Source: Gyrodactylus bullatarudis | Lineage: Eukaryota; Platyhelminthes; Monogenea; Gyrodactylidea; Gyrodactylidae | Reading direction: 5' to 3' | Length of the DNA stretch: 64,000 nt | NCBI GenBank assembly: GCA_012064415.1 | Contig: SSNU01000022.1 | Coordinates: 145,076-209,075, forward strand | Shown: piece by piece, positions 12,901 to 24,000 of the stretch | Numbering within the stretch: position 1 is the stretch's first letter | How the letters are laid out: each line of letters starts with the position of its first letter | Made by a program: the position numbers and the translations under genes | The notes under the pieces: generated by a model | Seen by the model: the letters and a program-made list of their open reading frames with translations, nothing else | The model's database searches: none | Told to the model about the DNA's origin: nothing

Positions 12901-14198
12901 CTCCCATAGTAAGCTTTAAATTTAGTCTCGATCGATTGATATTGATAGAGTGTTATTAATTGAAGAGTGTGAAACTATGTAGCTGAGATTAAATTTCTTG
13001 TTATGCAATGATCATAGGTAGTATGAGAAAGCAAAAAGAATTTTGCCATTCTCAATAAACCTTGATTTCATTATTATAATGCCCGGTAATAGCGGAAGTT
13101 TAATTTTAAAATAGACAATTTCAACAAAAGGATTCTGTCAATCAAATTTATTGTAAAAAGTATACCTACATGAATCTGGATCTGGATAGAAATGCCGAGT
13201 GAAAATTTAATTAAACAGGAATAACTCCCAGGAATGAAAATGCCTAGATTTTTATCTTATTTTCAATATTTTGGTGGATTTAGTTTTAGAAAATTAGAAA
13301 ATTCATAGTCAGTTTAATCCTGTACTTTTCGTGTTCTCCTTTGGCCGAATGACGCTTTTAACGGTTTTAAATCGAGTATGGCATAGCTGAAGAAAAGAAA
13401 ACCACAAAACTACATTCTTAATAGGTTTTTCTAGACATCGAAAATGTTGACATCGCACCTAGTCTCAAATTTAAAATTATACAATTTTGGGCATTCAATA
13501 GTTGCTTAATCAAATATAGATATTAAGACTTGGACGAAATTTTCCCAAAATTACTAAAATCGCCAATGGATATGATAAAATAAAATCTTCAAGTATCCTT
13601 TTATCCTTCTGTCATGAGATAAACATATTTATGAATATTTTCAAATAAAAAACGTTTTATACTGTTTATTTTCATAATTTTAAGTTGAACTCACATTATT
13701 TCTTACAAAAAAGTCGCAAGAATGACTTAAACCCTATTGAAATTTTTTTTGGCATGTATCACACTGATGAGTATGCCCGAAATAAAGGCCTTATTTGTGA
13801 AATAATTGGCATCATCTTTCTTTATTCAAAAAAAACGTTTTTAACGTTTTCTTTTCCTATTATATAAAAGTTCTGATTGGATTTTGGAATAATAGATAGT
13901 GTTTTATTTGTTTCAATCAAACTTTTTTTAGAATATCTAATTAGTGTATCATATTATTTTTTCAGATCGTCATCAACTAACACAAAACTATCAAGCATTC
14001 AATATAATGAATGGTCATGATTCACACAGCTCCCAAAAGATTATTTCGCGCCCAGTCCTGATTGAAAGTTTTGCTCCTAAAGTTGGCAGTGAAAGCAACA
14101 GCATGGAGTCATACACATCAGGCAATAAGAAACCAGTACACAATTTCCCACAAACAACACCGTTAATGGAACAAAAGAATCTAAAAATTAACAGTTAA
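3965..14198 (+). CDS. unrecognised Ser/Asn/Gln-rich protein, four exons
   Basis: Exons 3965-4094, 12202-12417, 12477-12908 and 13966-14198 join in phase through GT-AG introns to 1011 nt, or 336 residues ending in TAA. I do not recognise the family. Residues 1-43 are acidic and end in NDWFNDIFFK. Residues 44-115 form a compact, partly cysteine-containing segment (YSLRRGHVSRILSKCLCFGY, then FNGFIPAQMMNYSEA). The rest is low-complexity and rich in Ser, Asn, Gln and His, without a signal peptide or membrane segment. Such a tail is common in transcriptional or RNA-binding regulators, but no DNA-binding motif is visible, so that role is only a guess. Intron 1 is about 8.1 kb and full of transposon debris; the other introns are 59 nt and about 1.06 kb. 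A TATA box lies upstream at 3916. Extra exons inside intron 1 cannot be excluded. Confidence 0.7.
6980..7880 (+). mobile_element. degraded CR1/Jockey-type non-LTR reverse transcriptase
   Basis: A frame at 7006-7230 reads GVLQGSRVGPLLFNIVFAEI and then FKYADDFKIVF, matching RT motifs around the catalytic YADD box (expected GVPQGSxLGPLLF and F/YADD). After stops, VKDLGV follows near 7380. The frame 7494-7871 (ARPIIEYCSALWNP, then KRFIRRLS) matches the thumb region of CR1/Jockey-like RTs. The N-terminal RT part and the endonuclease are not evident. This is a dead, truncated insertion inside intron 1 of the 3965 gene. Confidence 0.75.
8108..8157 (-). ncRNA. degenerate hammerhead ribozyme relic
   Basis: On the minus strand the order is GTACTGACAA, TAATA loop, AAGACAAAA, ACGCGTC. 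This parallels the better copy at 63471 (GTACTGACGA, TAATA, AGGATGAAA, ACGCGTC). The core is damaged: CUGANGA has become CUGACAA and GAAA is altered. The palindromic ACGCGT of stem III is intact. The plus-strand flank (CACCTATAGATGTTAAAAATCGG) also resembles the flank of the 63471 copy. Confidence 0.5.
8555..9266. repeat. large foldback (palindromic) element, family B
   Basis: The left arm (about 8555-8868) and right arm (about 8979-9266) are near-perfect inverted copies around a spacer of about 110 bp. The outer ends read AGCTATTCTCGATGAATTTG and its complement. Internal landmarks shared with other family B copies include GAACTTTGAGTTGAAAAT and GGCGCGATTT. No protein is encoded. Confidence 0.85.
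9586..10203. mobile_element. non-autonomous hAT-like element with AGCAAAAATAG repeats
   Basis: Termini are TAGGGCAGTCA and TGACCGCCCTA. The subterminal regions are packed with AAAAATAGCA units on both sides. No transposase frame is visible. A second copy with the same ends lies at 23873-24324. I could not find a clean 8-bp target-site duplication. Confidence 0.6.
10223..11393. mobile_element. non-autonomous hAT element with 8-bp TSD
   Basis: Terminal inverted repeats are CAGGGCATCCAAAA and TTTTGGATGCCCTG, with subterminal AATATGC/GCATA motifs. The element is flanked on both sides by GTAATAAT (10215-10222 and 11394-11401), an 8-bp duplication as expected for hAT transposons. The interior has only short open frames (for example minus strand 10665-10895) with no recognisable transposase. 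Confidence 0.8.
13493..13740. repeat. dispersed family A copy
   Basis: Shares ATTCAATAG..CTTGGACGAAATTTTCCCAAAATTACTAAAAT..CTTCAAGTAT..GATAAAC..CAAATAAAAA.CGTTTT with 47716-48155 (palindromic copy) and 49248-49520. It lies inside the last intron of the 3965 gene. Confidence 0.6.
13759..13800 (+). ncRNA. hammerhead-like motif, weak stem II
   Basis: TCACA-CTGATGA-(8 nt)-GAAA-TAAAGGCCTTAT-T-TGTGA. Stem I pairs TCACA with TGTGA over 5 bp. Stem III is a near-palindrome around GGCC, and the A15.1-U16.1 pair is possible. The stem II segment GTATGCCC hardly pairs, so activity is doubtful. The same core and stem II recur at 21531. Confidence 0.4.
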
Positions 14199-16600
14199 CT
14201 CAAAATTTTATACATGTAGCATGTTTTTTTGATTATCAATTTGCATTTTCAATTGAATCCTTGTACATATTTTTGAGGATTATTTTATTCGTTTCTATAG
14301 AGTGATCAAAATGAATGAAAATTGATATCTCAATCAAAGAGGTGATCTGCAATATTACATTGATCTAAACGTTGAAGAATGTTAAAAATATTGTAAATAA
14401 TGATTATCTTGGATTAAGACTTGTGCCCTTTTAGAAATTTTGGAGAAATACGTGCTAGACTCCCAGAAAATTTGATGAAATTTTAATTGAAAATAAAATT
14501 ACTGTTTGATTTTAAATTTAATTTATCAATTTTTCAATTTCAGACAGGCTTTCTACTTCTCTTGTTTCCGGTCACGTATCTTTTGTCAGAGATTAATTGA
14601 AAATCAGACAGTTAACTCATCAATATTAGTAATTGTTAGTCTTGCTCTAGCTATGGGATTTATCTCTTTCTCCTCTTCAGCCTATTTTGAGTGTCTGTCA
14701 GTTCAAGATTTTCTCTTTCTGAAAGCAACTTTAGCGTTCAGATATTTCAAGAATATAAGGGAGGTAACCAACCATTCTATAGAAATTAAAACTTTTTCGG
14801 CCATTTGCTTATGCGACAAAGAATTATTTAAAAAAAATTAGTTATATGTTTTTAATTTGTTTACAGAATTTTTTAATACAGAAAATTTAAATTTTTAAAT
14901 CTGTGCTAACAAATTTTGATAAAATTCACATTTTTGAGCAATCTTATGGGAATTGTTCTGGTATTTATTTAAAATCGCTTCTATGCATGTCCTCATCATT
15001 TTCGAGAAATTTTTATGCGTTCTAAAGAATTTGCGAAAATGGGGTACCAGAAGTGGGTATCATCTCTGTGTGAAAGCGTCCAAATTGACAAATGGTCCAG
15101 AATATATTGTTCGGTAAAAAAATATTTTGCACATCTCTAACACAGATAAAACCACAGTTGATATTATGCTGAGAACTTACCAACTCAATATTATCAAGAA
15201 ACAGAAAATGATGCAGTTATCCTGATCTAAATTCACGTTCAAAGGAGATGGCTTTAGTCATGATTTAAGGAGGAAATAGACCAAACAAGTAAATGGAAAT
15301 TAAAACAATATACAATTGAAGGTTGTGCTAAATACATGGGCAAGAATAAAAGATAGGATAAAAGAACACCTCAATAAAAAAGCACCTTGAACAATGTGAT
15401 TGTCAGGCAAGTAAAAAAATTTTCAAATTTTTTATTCAAATGCCCAAAAGATAAACTTATCCAGGAGAAATTTCCAATCATGAAAGAAGACCACTTTGGC
15501 AGTTACCTTGGCCCATCTACTTTTTTTAAATTTTTCTTTCCTACGCTTAGAGAAGTTTTTTGGTTTTGCATCAATTGAAAATGTTTCAAGAAATTCACAA
15601 TTTCATAATAATAAATAATTAAAATCATTTAATTGAACCAGGATTAAAGATTAAAACATATAAATTCTCTGAATAAAAACTCTTTTTTATACTGACGAAG
15701 TTGAATTACTCATAATAATACTGAATTGTTATTTTCAAGGTACACACCTTTAATGCGAATATTCTTTACTTCTTTTTAATGTGAAGAGCTTAAGACAACC
15801 CGGGGATCATGAAGAAGGATATTTTCTTTTAGCTGGAAATAACTTTTTCCATCCATCGTTTAAAACTGATGATGCTAATTCATACTATGCTATGTTTAAA
15901 CTGAATAGTGTATACACATGAGTGGTTTCGTAAAATAATTTTTTTATTGCTTACTTCCCTTTTTGAAATCGTATGAAATGCATTGCACACAGGTCTGTTT
16001 GGCATTTTTCAGTGATATTTTTCAAAGTAAACTTTCTCCCTTATTATCAAGAAAATTTTCATCATTATTTTTAAAATAAATAATAATCTTCGAGAAAAAT
16101 CTAATCTCACGTGCTTTCACGTATGGTAGAAGATATAACCTCTCATATTTTTCTAATATCTTGACTATACAACATATGTGTGAATAATTATAATTAGAAT
16201 ATTTATCAAGATTAAAAAGCTAAGATCTAATGAGTAGTTTATAAGGTTGCCAGACCTTGATTTATTCGCTTTGAGAATTAGGATAAATTATGCTAATAGT
16301 TTTTCGACCAAGGGATTTTGTTCTAAAGAGGGCAAATGTGAAAGTTTTTTATCTAGTAAGATAGTGTCGTCTATCTTTAAACTCGGCCAATACATTTCTA
16401 AAACTTGAATTTATAGTCTTCGCTGTTAAGAATTTCATCCTCAAAGTATGGCAATTTAACTTCATCAAACAAGAAAAACTAACAATCAATAAATTAATTT
16501 AATTTTTCAGACAACATCTTCAACTGTATTACAAGTTTTTGATACTTGGTTTATTTCCACAAAATTGATTCTCTTGAGAATATCTTTTTATTAAGTTCAA
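14199..16600. other. intergenic, no gene recognised
   Basis: Only short open frames occur here (for example 14506-14841 and 15387-15578), without codon or domain signals. A possible AATAAA for the 3965 gene lies near 14484. Confidence 0.4.
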
Positions 16601-16612
16601 TAATTCTCAAGT

Positions 16613-16811
16613 TCATTGTAACTCTCTCAACTTTTCTTCCATTGTCCTAAATGACTGGATATAATGATCCGTATTGACAGTCTGATTAGGCTCTAAGAGT
16701 TCAAAGTGAATTACTCCTCTACGACACCAAAAGATTGTGATCATGACCTTTTTTACAAACCTGTTTGGATTAGGCTGAGTACACTTTTGGCCAACCTTAT
16801 GCCAATAGTTC
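16613..16811 (-). pseudogene. mariner transposase fragment
   Basis: The minus-strand frame reads KKVMITIFWCRRGVIHFELL followed by EPNQTVNTDHYIQSFRTMEE and ends in TGA. This matches the central part of mariner transposases (VMxxVWWxxxGVIHYELLPxGxTINxxxYxxQL) upstream of the second catalytic aspartate. Neither the N-terminal helix-turn-helix nor the catalytic D34D end is found. It is a short dead fragment. Confidence 0.75.
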
Positions 16812-17628
16812 TAAGTAATAATTAATAATTATAATGGAAAAAAGTTGGGAAAAAGTGTAAATTTATAAAAACAGCCACTTTGAGGGGTTAACGTAAATAT
16901 TTTTAATTTATTTCAATGTGTAGATCAATCCAATAAGTGACATGGCATAATTCCTGATGAGATATCCCCTCGACGCAATGCATTCTCGCAAATGAATCAA
17001 ATTTTTTATGTCACCATTAAGCTTTAAGTAGTGGAATGGATTTTAGAGTGAAATTAAGAAATATGATTTATCCTATTTGTAATTTGTCAGTGGAGAGAGT
17101 TGTGATAATTTTTTTCTTAAAATATTTTTTAAGATATTCCTATACTTTTGTTTTTAATTCCCACAGAGATTATTGGAAATGATTTCTGTTGTGGAATGAT
17201 TCATTTACTTTGTTCTTTCCTGTTAAGAAGTAGAAAGACGAATGAATAAAGGCAAAAATAATCTTGTATCATTAACAACAATTTCAATGCTAGATAACAA
17301 CCATGGTTACATGGGTAAATGTGATCAACCTCAAGTAGGAAATTTCTATTGATTCAAATTATCACAAAGATTTGGCTAATAAGAGTACACAAAAAAACCT
17401 GATAAGGGTAAAGGTATTGTCTAAATGTATAAAGAGGATTATTTTAAAGCCGGGAGGGATTTCCTTCCCGATGAAAGAAAATTTGAAAATACAGGTTTAG
17501 TTGGGTCAGAAGTTAATATGGAAGGAATGGAACGTAAAATCCATGCTATAGCGATGGATTTATTCAATAAGGGCATCATTACTGAAAAGACTAGGTATTT
17601 TATAGCTAGAAAACATACTACACCTAAT

Positions 17629-18053
17629 TAATATGAAGATGGGAATTTATGATTTTTACAAAATTATAAATTTTTTCATCAGGAAATCGAATTTGATCAA
17701 GATCTTTTGGAATATAGATCGTAGGTTCCACTTTCAGGATCTGAAGAAAAAAAAATTTGAAAAAAATCAAATTTTAAGAAATTTATGGCATATTTCAAAT
17801 CTAGCGATGGCACCGAATTCCCATTTTTTTGAACTTTGAGTTGAAAAGTTTTGTTGATTTTAAAGTGAAAGATGGATCAAAAGTTGATTTTTAGGATCAT
17901 GATTAGTGAAAGAAATCAAATATGCTGATTCAGATTTTGAGAATCCAGCCATCTTGGTGTGAAAATAGAATTTTAATTTTTTGAATATTTTTACTACTTG
18001 AAAATCGAAGAAATTTTGATGATTCAAGATCCCTGGAAATTGGCGAAAAAATG
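17629..18053. repeat. family B repeat inserted in the Penelope-like element
   Basis: The start resembles the family B end (ATATGAAGATGGGAATTTATGATTTTTAC). The interior has GAACTTTGAGTTGAAAAG, and the tail has ACTACTTGAAAATCGAAGAAATTTTGATG. Removing it restores a continuous Penelope reading frame across the junction, which fixes the borders to within a few bases. It is a truncated copy without its inverted second arm. Confidence 0.65.
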
Positions 18054-19640
18054 TCTAGGTTATATCTAGTTCTAAAAACACATAAGATTATCAATGGTGT
18101 TATTCCTGAGGTGTTTCCTATGCGTCCGATTTTGGAAATGTCCTCTTGTCCACAACACCATTTAGCAAAATGGTTAACAGATATTTTGAAGCCTATACAT
18201 GTGTATTATTCAAAATACATCGTCAAGGATACTTTTAGATTTGTAGATATAATAAAAGAGTTAGATATCAGTTCTAAAAAATGGTTTAATTTGATGTTAG
18301 TTCCTTATTTCCTAATGTTCCCATAGATGAAACCCTAAATATCATAAAAAATTTTGTAGATGAAAATGGTGGTTTTAGAATGGATAGTAATCATATAATA
18401 AATTTGATCAAAATTTGTTGTGTTGATGTCCCTTTGTCATTCCAAAATAATTTTTTCATACAAAAAGATGGTATTGCTATGGGTTCCCCACTTAGTCCAA
18501 TTTTAGCTGACATTTTCTTGGGTTGATTAAAGATGAGTAAAATGTCAGATCTAATTAATTCTCATACTGATTTGTATATCAGATATGTGGATGATACTTT
18601 TGTGGTTATGAAACCCAATGTGTCCATCGATGATTTTTTATCAAAAATAAAAAATATTCATCGAAATATTAAATTTACTTATGAGGAGGAATCTAATGAT
18701 ATATTGAGTTTTTTAGATGTAAAACTAACCAAGAAAGTTGATGGATCAATCCAAAGAAACATTCATTAGAAGAAAACTGACAACGGCAAATATCTTTATT
18801 TCGCCAGTTTCAGTCCTATTTCTCATAAAGTTGGTTTGGTTGTCGGTCAATCTAAGAGAATAAAAAGAATTGTAAGCGAAGAGGAACTTCCTAATGAATT
18901 AGCGAGATTGAAAAATAGTTTGATGGAGAATGGCTATCCTGACAAATTTATTGACAAATTTATCTCTCTGCCTGAACGTCAAAGAGATGATACAGATTTG
19001 GCAACCAATGAGGAGATGAAAACCGTTTTCATGAAACTAAATTTCAAAGGTGGCTTTAGCAGTAATGTACGAAGAAAACTAACTCATCTTATAAATGACC
19101 ATTATTCAAACATACAATAAAAAATTGTATTCAAAACACAAAGAATATTTAGTTTAATTCATAAGGATTTGCTCAAGCCAGAAGAAAATACTCTCTTAAT
19201 TTACAAGTTCCAATGTGACTGTGGTTCAACTTATCTTGGAAGAACAAGGACAAAGGAACATCTTTCAAAGAATACTTCGGTTCATAAACATTTGACAGAT
19301 AATAATCATAATGCTGACTATTCCAATTTTTCAATAGTTAATAAGAACCCAAGTGATGACAGCACTGATCTTTGGATTTAAAAGAGAAATTCTTTATTAA
19401 TACTATTAAACCAGATCTGTGTGTTCAAAAGAACCATACATATTCTCTAATACTACCTTGGCCTATGTGAGCTTTTTCACCCTTTTTTCTCTTCATTTTT
19501 GTTATTAATGTTGAGTTTTTTTGGGTGTTTTTTCAGCTTAAATTCTCTTCTTTATTTGGAACTTGCTTCTTACTATTTTCATTCTGATATTTGTAATTTA
19601 TTATTTCAATGATTATATTTATAATTTTCATTTTTAAAGT

Positions 19641-19681
19641 AACATTGCTGATGAAGCTTTAAGAAATACGTATTCAGTGTT
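19641..19681 (+). ncRNA. hammerhead-like motif of the Penelope-like element
   Basis: AACATTG-CTGATGA-AGCTTTAA-GAAA-TACGTAT-T-CAGTGTT. Stem I pairs AACATTG with CAGTGTT over 7 bp, including one G-U pair. CUGAUGA and GAAA are canonical. Stem III is the palindrome ATACGTAT. Stem II is poorly paired, so this copy may be inactive. Hammerheads in the terminal repeats of Penelope-like elements are an established observation; the short self-complementary stem III fits that class. Confidence 0.6.
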
Positions 19682-20800
19682 AATAAACCTCTTGTTTTTA
19701 TAATTTTTTTTTAATTCCTAAATGCAAATAAGTGGATTTTCGGACGTATATACAAAATTACGTGAATCTCTAATATAATTATAAGAGTAAATGCTAGAGT
19801 AATAATTTTATTTTCTCACGACTATAATGTTTCAATTTCAATACATTTTTCCCATCTACATATTATTAGCGACGGCACATGAAGCTTTTTAAAATTTTTT
19901 TTTCTGAGAATATCTTGACGAAATGTTTTGTCCACGAAGGTTGACAATAAGATATTATAATTGTGTGTAATTTAGATTTACAAAAATATTTTTCCCAAAG
20001 AAACTTCCTGCGGACACATATATAGAGAAAAACAGATTTGAGAAAACCAAAATGAAAAATCTTCATGTTCCATTTTTCCCTAAAATCATTAAAACTCACC
20101 TATTTTCCCAGGAAAAAAAGGCTCAATATTTAGTAAATATAATTTACTTTAAACCCTAGTAATAAATATAGAAAAAAACGATTATCTTCAAAATGAGACC
20201 AAGCCTGGGAAAAGTTGAAAAAATTGGGACTTCTCTAGTAAAGAAACTACATAACTTGAGCATGGCCAAAGCATTTTTTACAGGCGATCTCATTGAGGAA
20301 TAATCCTTACTTACATTTCGATAGAAATTTTTCCAATAAAGTACCCAAACTGCTTTCTTCAATAGCTTATAATTTTATTTTTACTTAGTTACTTGTAAGT
20401 AAATACAAAAATTTATTATTGTTTGATAATTTATCAATGATAAATGATTATATAAAGCTGTTCTGGAAATAGTCATCGCATATGCCGAAACCAAGAAACT
20501 ATTCATTTTTCAACAGAATTGAAGGCAAAAACATAAAAATAAGGAATTAAATTAAAGACTAAGAAATTGTGAGAAATATTGATCTGGGGACAAGGACAAT
20601 AACAAAAAGACCAAAAGAAGTTGTGTTAATTAATGAAAAAATTCTTCAAAACAATTTTCTCATTAAATTTTTAGAGCAAATTTTCAGAATCACTAATTTT
20701 ATTCAAGTTCATAAAATTAAAATTTATTATTTTTATTTCTGCACAAGATTCAGCTAAATAATATTTATCAATAACAAGAATAAGATGATATATGATATGA

Positions 20801-20806
20801 TTTATT
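20801..20806 (-). terminator. poly(A) signal of the Eph gene
   Basis: AATAAA on the minus strand, about 32 nt past the stop codon. It implies a very short 3' UTR. Confidence 0.5.
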
Positions 20807-20837
20807 AAAATTTATATTCATGATTCGATATTTGTAT

Positions 20838-21060
20838 CTAATTTCTTAAATTCTCCAAGCCAACTGTGAATGATCTCAAATACATTGGATCGATAATACC
20901 AGTTAACTTGGAAATATCTAAGGCTGTCATTTCTCTTAGATCGTCAATACGAAAGTTGTTACTCAGCAATCGTTCCAGAGTTAGTTTGACCAAGTTGTTT
21001 GGTAAATCTATTGAGTTGAGCCAACTTTGAATTTGCTTCTCCTCATTGTCAATATAGAAC
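20838..21060 (-). CDS. Eph exon 14: SAM domain and stop
   Basis: The translation includes IQSWLNSIDLP, LLSNNFRIDDLREMTALDIS and LTGIIDPMYLRSF, the five-helix SAM pattern (W-L-x-x-I/L; D-L-x-x-L/M-T-x-x-D-L; L-G-I). It ends LRN-stop, with no obvious C-terminal PDZ-binding VxV motif. Confidence 0.85.
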
Positions 21061-24000
21061 CTGTAAATATTGAAAGAATGTATTTTTGGTGTAAAGATAC
21101 AGTAAGAATGTCATTGGTTTAATTTCAAATATCTGCTATATTGCCATAATTGAGTTAAAATTGAACTATTTGATTTTATTTTGATAATCACGTGGGAAAA
21201 TGATCCAAAATTTTAACTTTTTCTTGAAGAAGACAAGTTTTTCTCAATCTATAAATTCAAATTCTTCAGCTAATGATGATCTAAAACACCAGTTTCGAGT
21301 TGCTTTCTTCGAATGAAATCTTCGAAATCGGTTAAATTTTGATTTTGAAAAAGTAGAAATTAGGCCTATTTTCGAAATTCAAAAACCAGCATAATTTTGG
21401 CAAAATTGAATTTATTCAGAAATTTTTAAAATTCAATAAATCATGGGCTCATTTCATCATGGAATTCCACATTTATTCAGATCTATTTTCATCATTTCTT
21501 GTAATATTTTCTATATAAATCTGGCATGTAAAATCTGATGAGTATGCCCGAAATAAAGCGTTATTCTTTAAAAAACCTATCATCGCCTTTTTCTATAAAT
21601 TCTTCTTTTCCACAGATAAAATCAGAGGTTAATCAACACCTTTTAAACACTAAAAAATAAAATTCGATTTTTGAGCTGAAAATAGAAACTTACGAGCAAT
21701 TCTGGTTGGCTTTAGTGTCACTCAACTCTCCCGAGAATGTGCTTCTTTTTGCACTTATCACAGAAATCGTCATTTTTCTTTGAATGTTATTTTCGATTAA
21801 GTCTTCCAGACGTTGCATTGCCAATGTGAGATTGATGCATTCCTGGTCCGATATTGTTAGCATCTTTAGAAAGATTTGATTGACTTCCTCTGTCCAATCT
21901 TCATAGATAATTTTCTGATGTTGAGCCATTTGGCGTACGGTTCTTAGAAATTTATCAAGGCGATTATTTGTCAACTCTCCAAACATCAAAATTAATATAC
22001 AAGACATCGCGACATGACTAAGTGGGTAATCTGGACGATATAAATGTTCATAAATGAAGTGTAATCCTTCTAGGAATTTATCAAAACCTGTAAGTCTATT
22101 GGCAATGTGGATTTCTTGTTTGTAGCCATGAACTTTTGTTAATTGTGGACCAAGGAGGAAGTTGGCTGATGGCCATAGTCTTAGCTTACAAATCTCATCT
22201 TTTGTAAGGAAAACAGCCGATAGATTCAAAATCTAAATAAAATTCTAGTTCAACAAATTTTAGATTTAGATATCTGCTTATTATCAAAAGTTTTCCAGTA
22301 ATTTTGGTCGCTGATTTGGCGAGTGGTTAATATAGCAGATTTAAGCTTACCTTGGTTTCATATTTGTTTTTGATCAGATACTCGAACGCTGATAATATCT
22401 GATGGCAATAATTCTGAATTTGATTTCCTCTCAAGACAGTTGATTGAATTGATTGGGTTTTATCACGAGCTACATCCAGCTCTTTTAGTCCCTTGGAAAG
22501 AAATTAAATGAAACAAAACATCTTTTTTAAATGTATTAAACGTCAGAAAATCACTAATTACAAGTTTAGTGGGATTCTTGAGACTATCAGATAACCGATT
22601 AACTGAAATGCCAGGAAGTCTTAAGACTATCAAGAGTAACAAGATAACGTTAACATACATTTTCACATTAAATATACCTGAATTAATAAATTGTCCATTC
22701 GGCCATGCTCAGCCAACTCAAATATGAACTGAATATCTTCAGAATCTTGGACTAGGCCGAAACATTTCATAATGTTTTCATGTGAGAACTTGGCCATCTC
22801 ATTAAAGAGTTTGATGTACTCCAACATTTGCTTATCATTAGTGTCCTTTTGGATGAACTTTCTCACAAAAACTTGCAGTGGAATTGCCTTCTTTGTGAAA
22901 CATGTGTTATTCTGTATCATAAATTTGCTGATACCATTGAAGTTGTCATACTCTAAAGGAGTGGGCAGTATTTGAAGAGAATTGATATCATCAATAATCA
23001 TATTGGTTGATTCGTTCAAATATTTATCACCCCTGTCATTCTCCCAAGGATAAAAGCTGGCATTTTTTATCAGCTTATTATTAAGTTGTTCTGAATAATG
23101 ATTCTTGATTAGGGTACGTCGGCGATTTCGTGAGCGGTATCTGTTTTAGATTTAATAAATCTTTATTAGGGCTTATAAAGTCTATATATTCAAATATACA
23201 TTTGTAATTTTTTATGCATTTCAATTTGAATTTTAATATGAACTATAGACGGTTTTATACTTTCTTCACATGTTTTTCTGACAAACGAGAAAATATTGCT
23301 ATGTAAAAATGAAATTCCCTACTTATACAAAACCCCTCGGCCAAATATTCGAGCTGTTATAAAAAGTAGCAGACCTCAAAATATTAAAAGTGTATATTGG
23401 TAGTAGATTTTAAGAATTCAATTTTATTAAGGTGTTTTGGTGAGGTATTTTTCTGGAAAAGATTATTTCTTATGTAAATAAGCACATGTAGAAATTACAG
23501 TGTTTTTAGACAATTAACCTACTAGCAAAGTGTCGTCACTGGTATTATTTCTTATGGTTAGCTACCATTCAACAGCAAATAATGATCTGACTACTTACAA
23601 GTGAACTTTTTTATGCTCAGTAATTTTTAGATTATTATTGTTTGATCATACTCTTATTTAATAAATAATTGAATAAAAAACAAGCAAAAAATATTGACGA
23701 AAAGAAAATAAAGAAAAATTTTTGTTCTATTAGAATCCTCTCAAGGAACTGGACTGGATTCTGATCAAAGTTAAAAATTGGAAATTTAGAATATCTACCT
23801 TTGATAGTGTATCTGGGAAGATATAGAGCGAAATATATTGTTAATCACTGATAAATTATCACTAGGGCGGTCACAGAGTAGCATTTTTATAGCATATGAA
23901 AAATATGCTGCATACTACCTTTAAGTAAATTATAAAAAATATTTTTTTCGTTTGCGTCAGACATTTAATTATGGAACGGATGAGGTTAAATATTCCAAAT

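Larger units (their letters stand above)
17225..19690 (+). mobile_element. Penelope-like element, RT + GIY-YIG, degraded
   Basis: Broken frames keep the order of a Penelope-clade polyprotein. KPDKGKGIV (near 17395) is followed by a stop and then MYKEDYF. RT continues at 18051 (LVLKTHKI, MRPILEMSS), 18300-18520 (QKDGIAMGSPLSPILADIF) and 18533-18769 (YIRYVDDTFVVM, catalytic YVDD). The connector follows at 18776-19120 (KYLYFASFSPISHK, NGYPDKFI). A GIY-YIG-like endonuclease follows at 19169-19381 (LIYKFQCDCGSTYLGRTR, then HKHLTDNNH). The frame is cut by stops, frameshifts and a repeat inserted at 17629-18053, exactly between ..HTTPN and SRLYLV... A hammerhead-like motif sits near the 3' end, followed by AATAAA. 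The element is inactive; its 5' boundary is uncertain. Confidence 0.85.

Noticed and set aside
13685..13867. Frame containing DLNPIEIFF, resembling the Tc1 transposase SPDLNPIE motif
   Set aside because: It lies in a non-coding family A repeat; other copies of the same sequence do not preserve the frame, so the match is chance.
14506..14841. 111-residue frame with a hydrophobic stretch downstream of the 3965 gene
   Set aside because: The previous gene already ends with a stop in phase; there is no acceptor or promoter signal and no family match.
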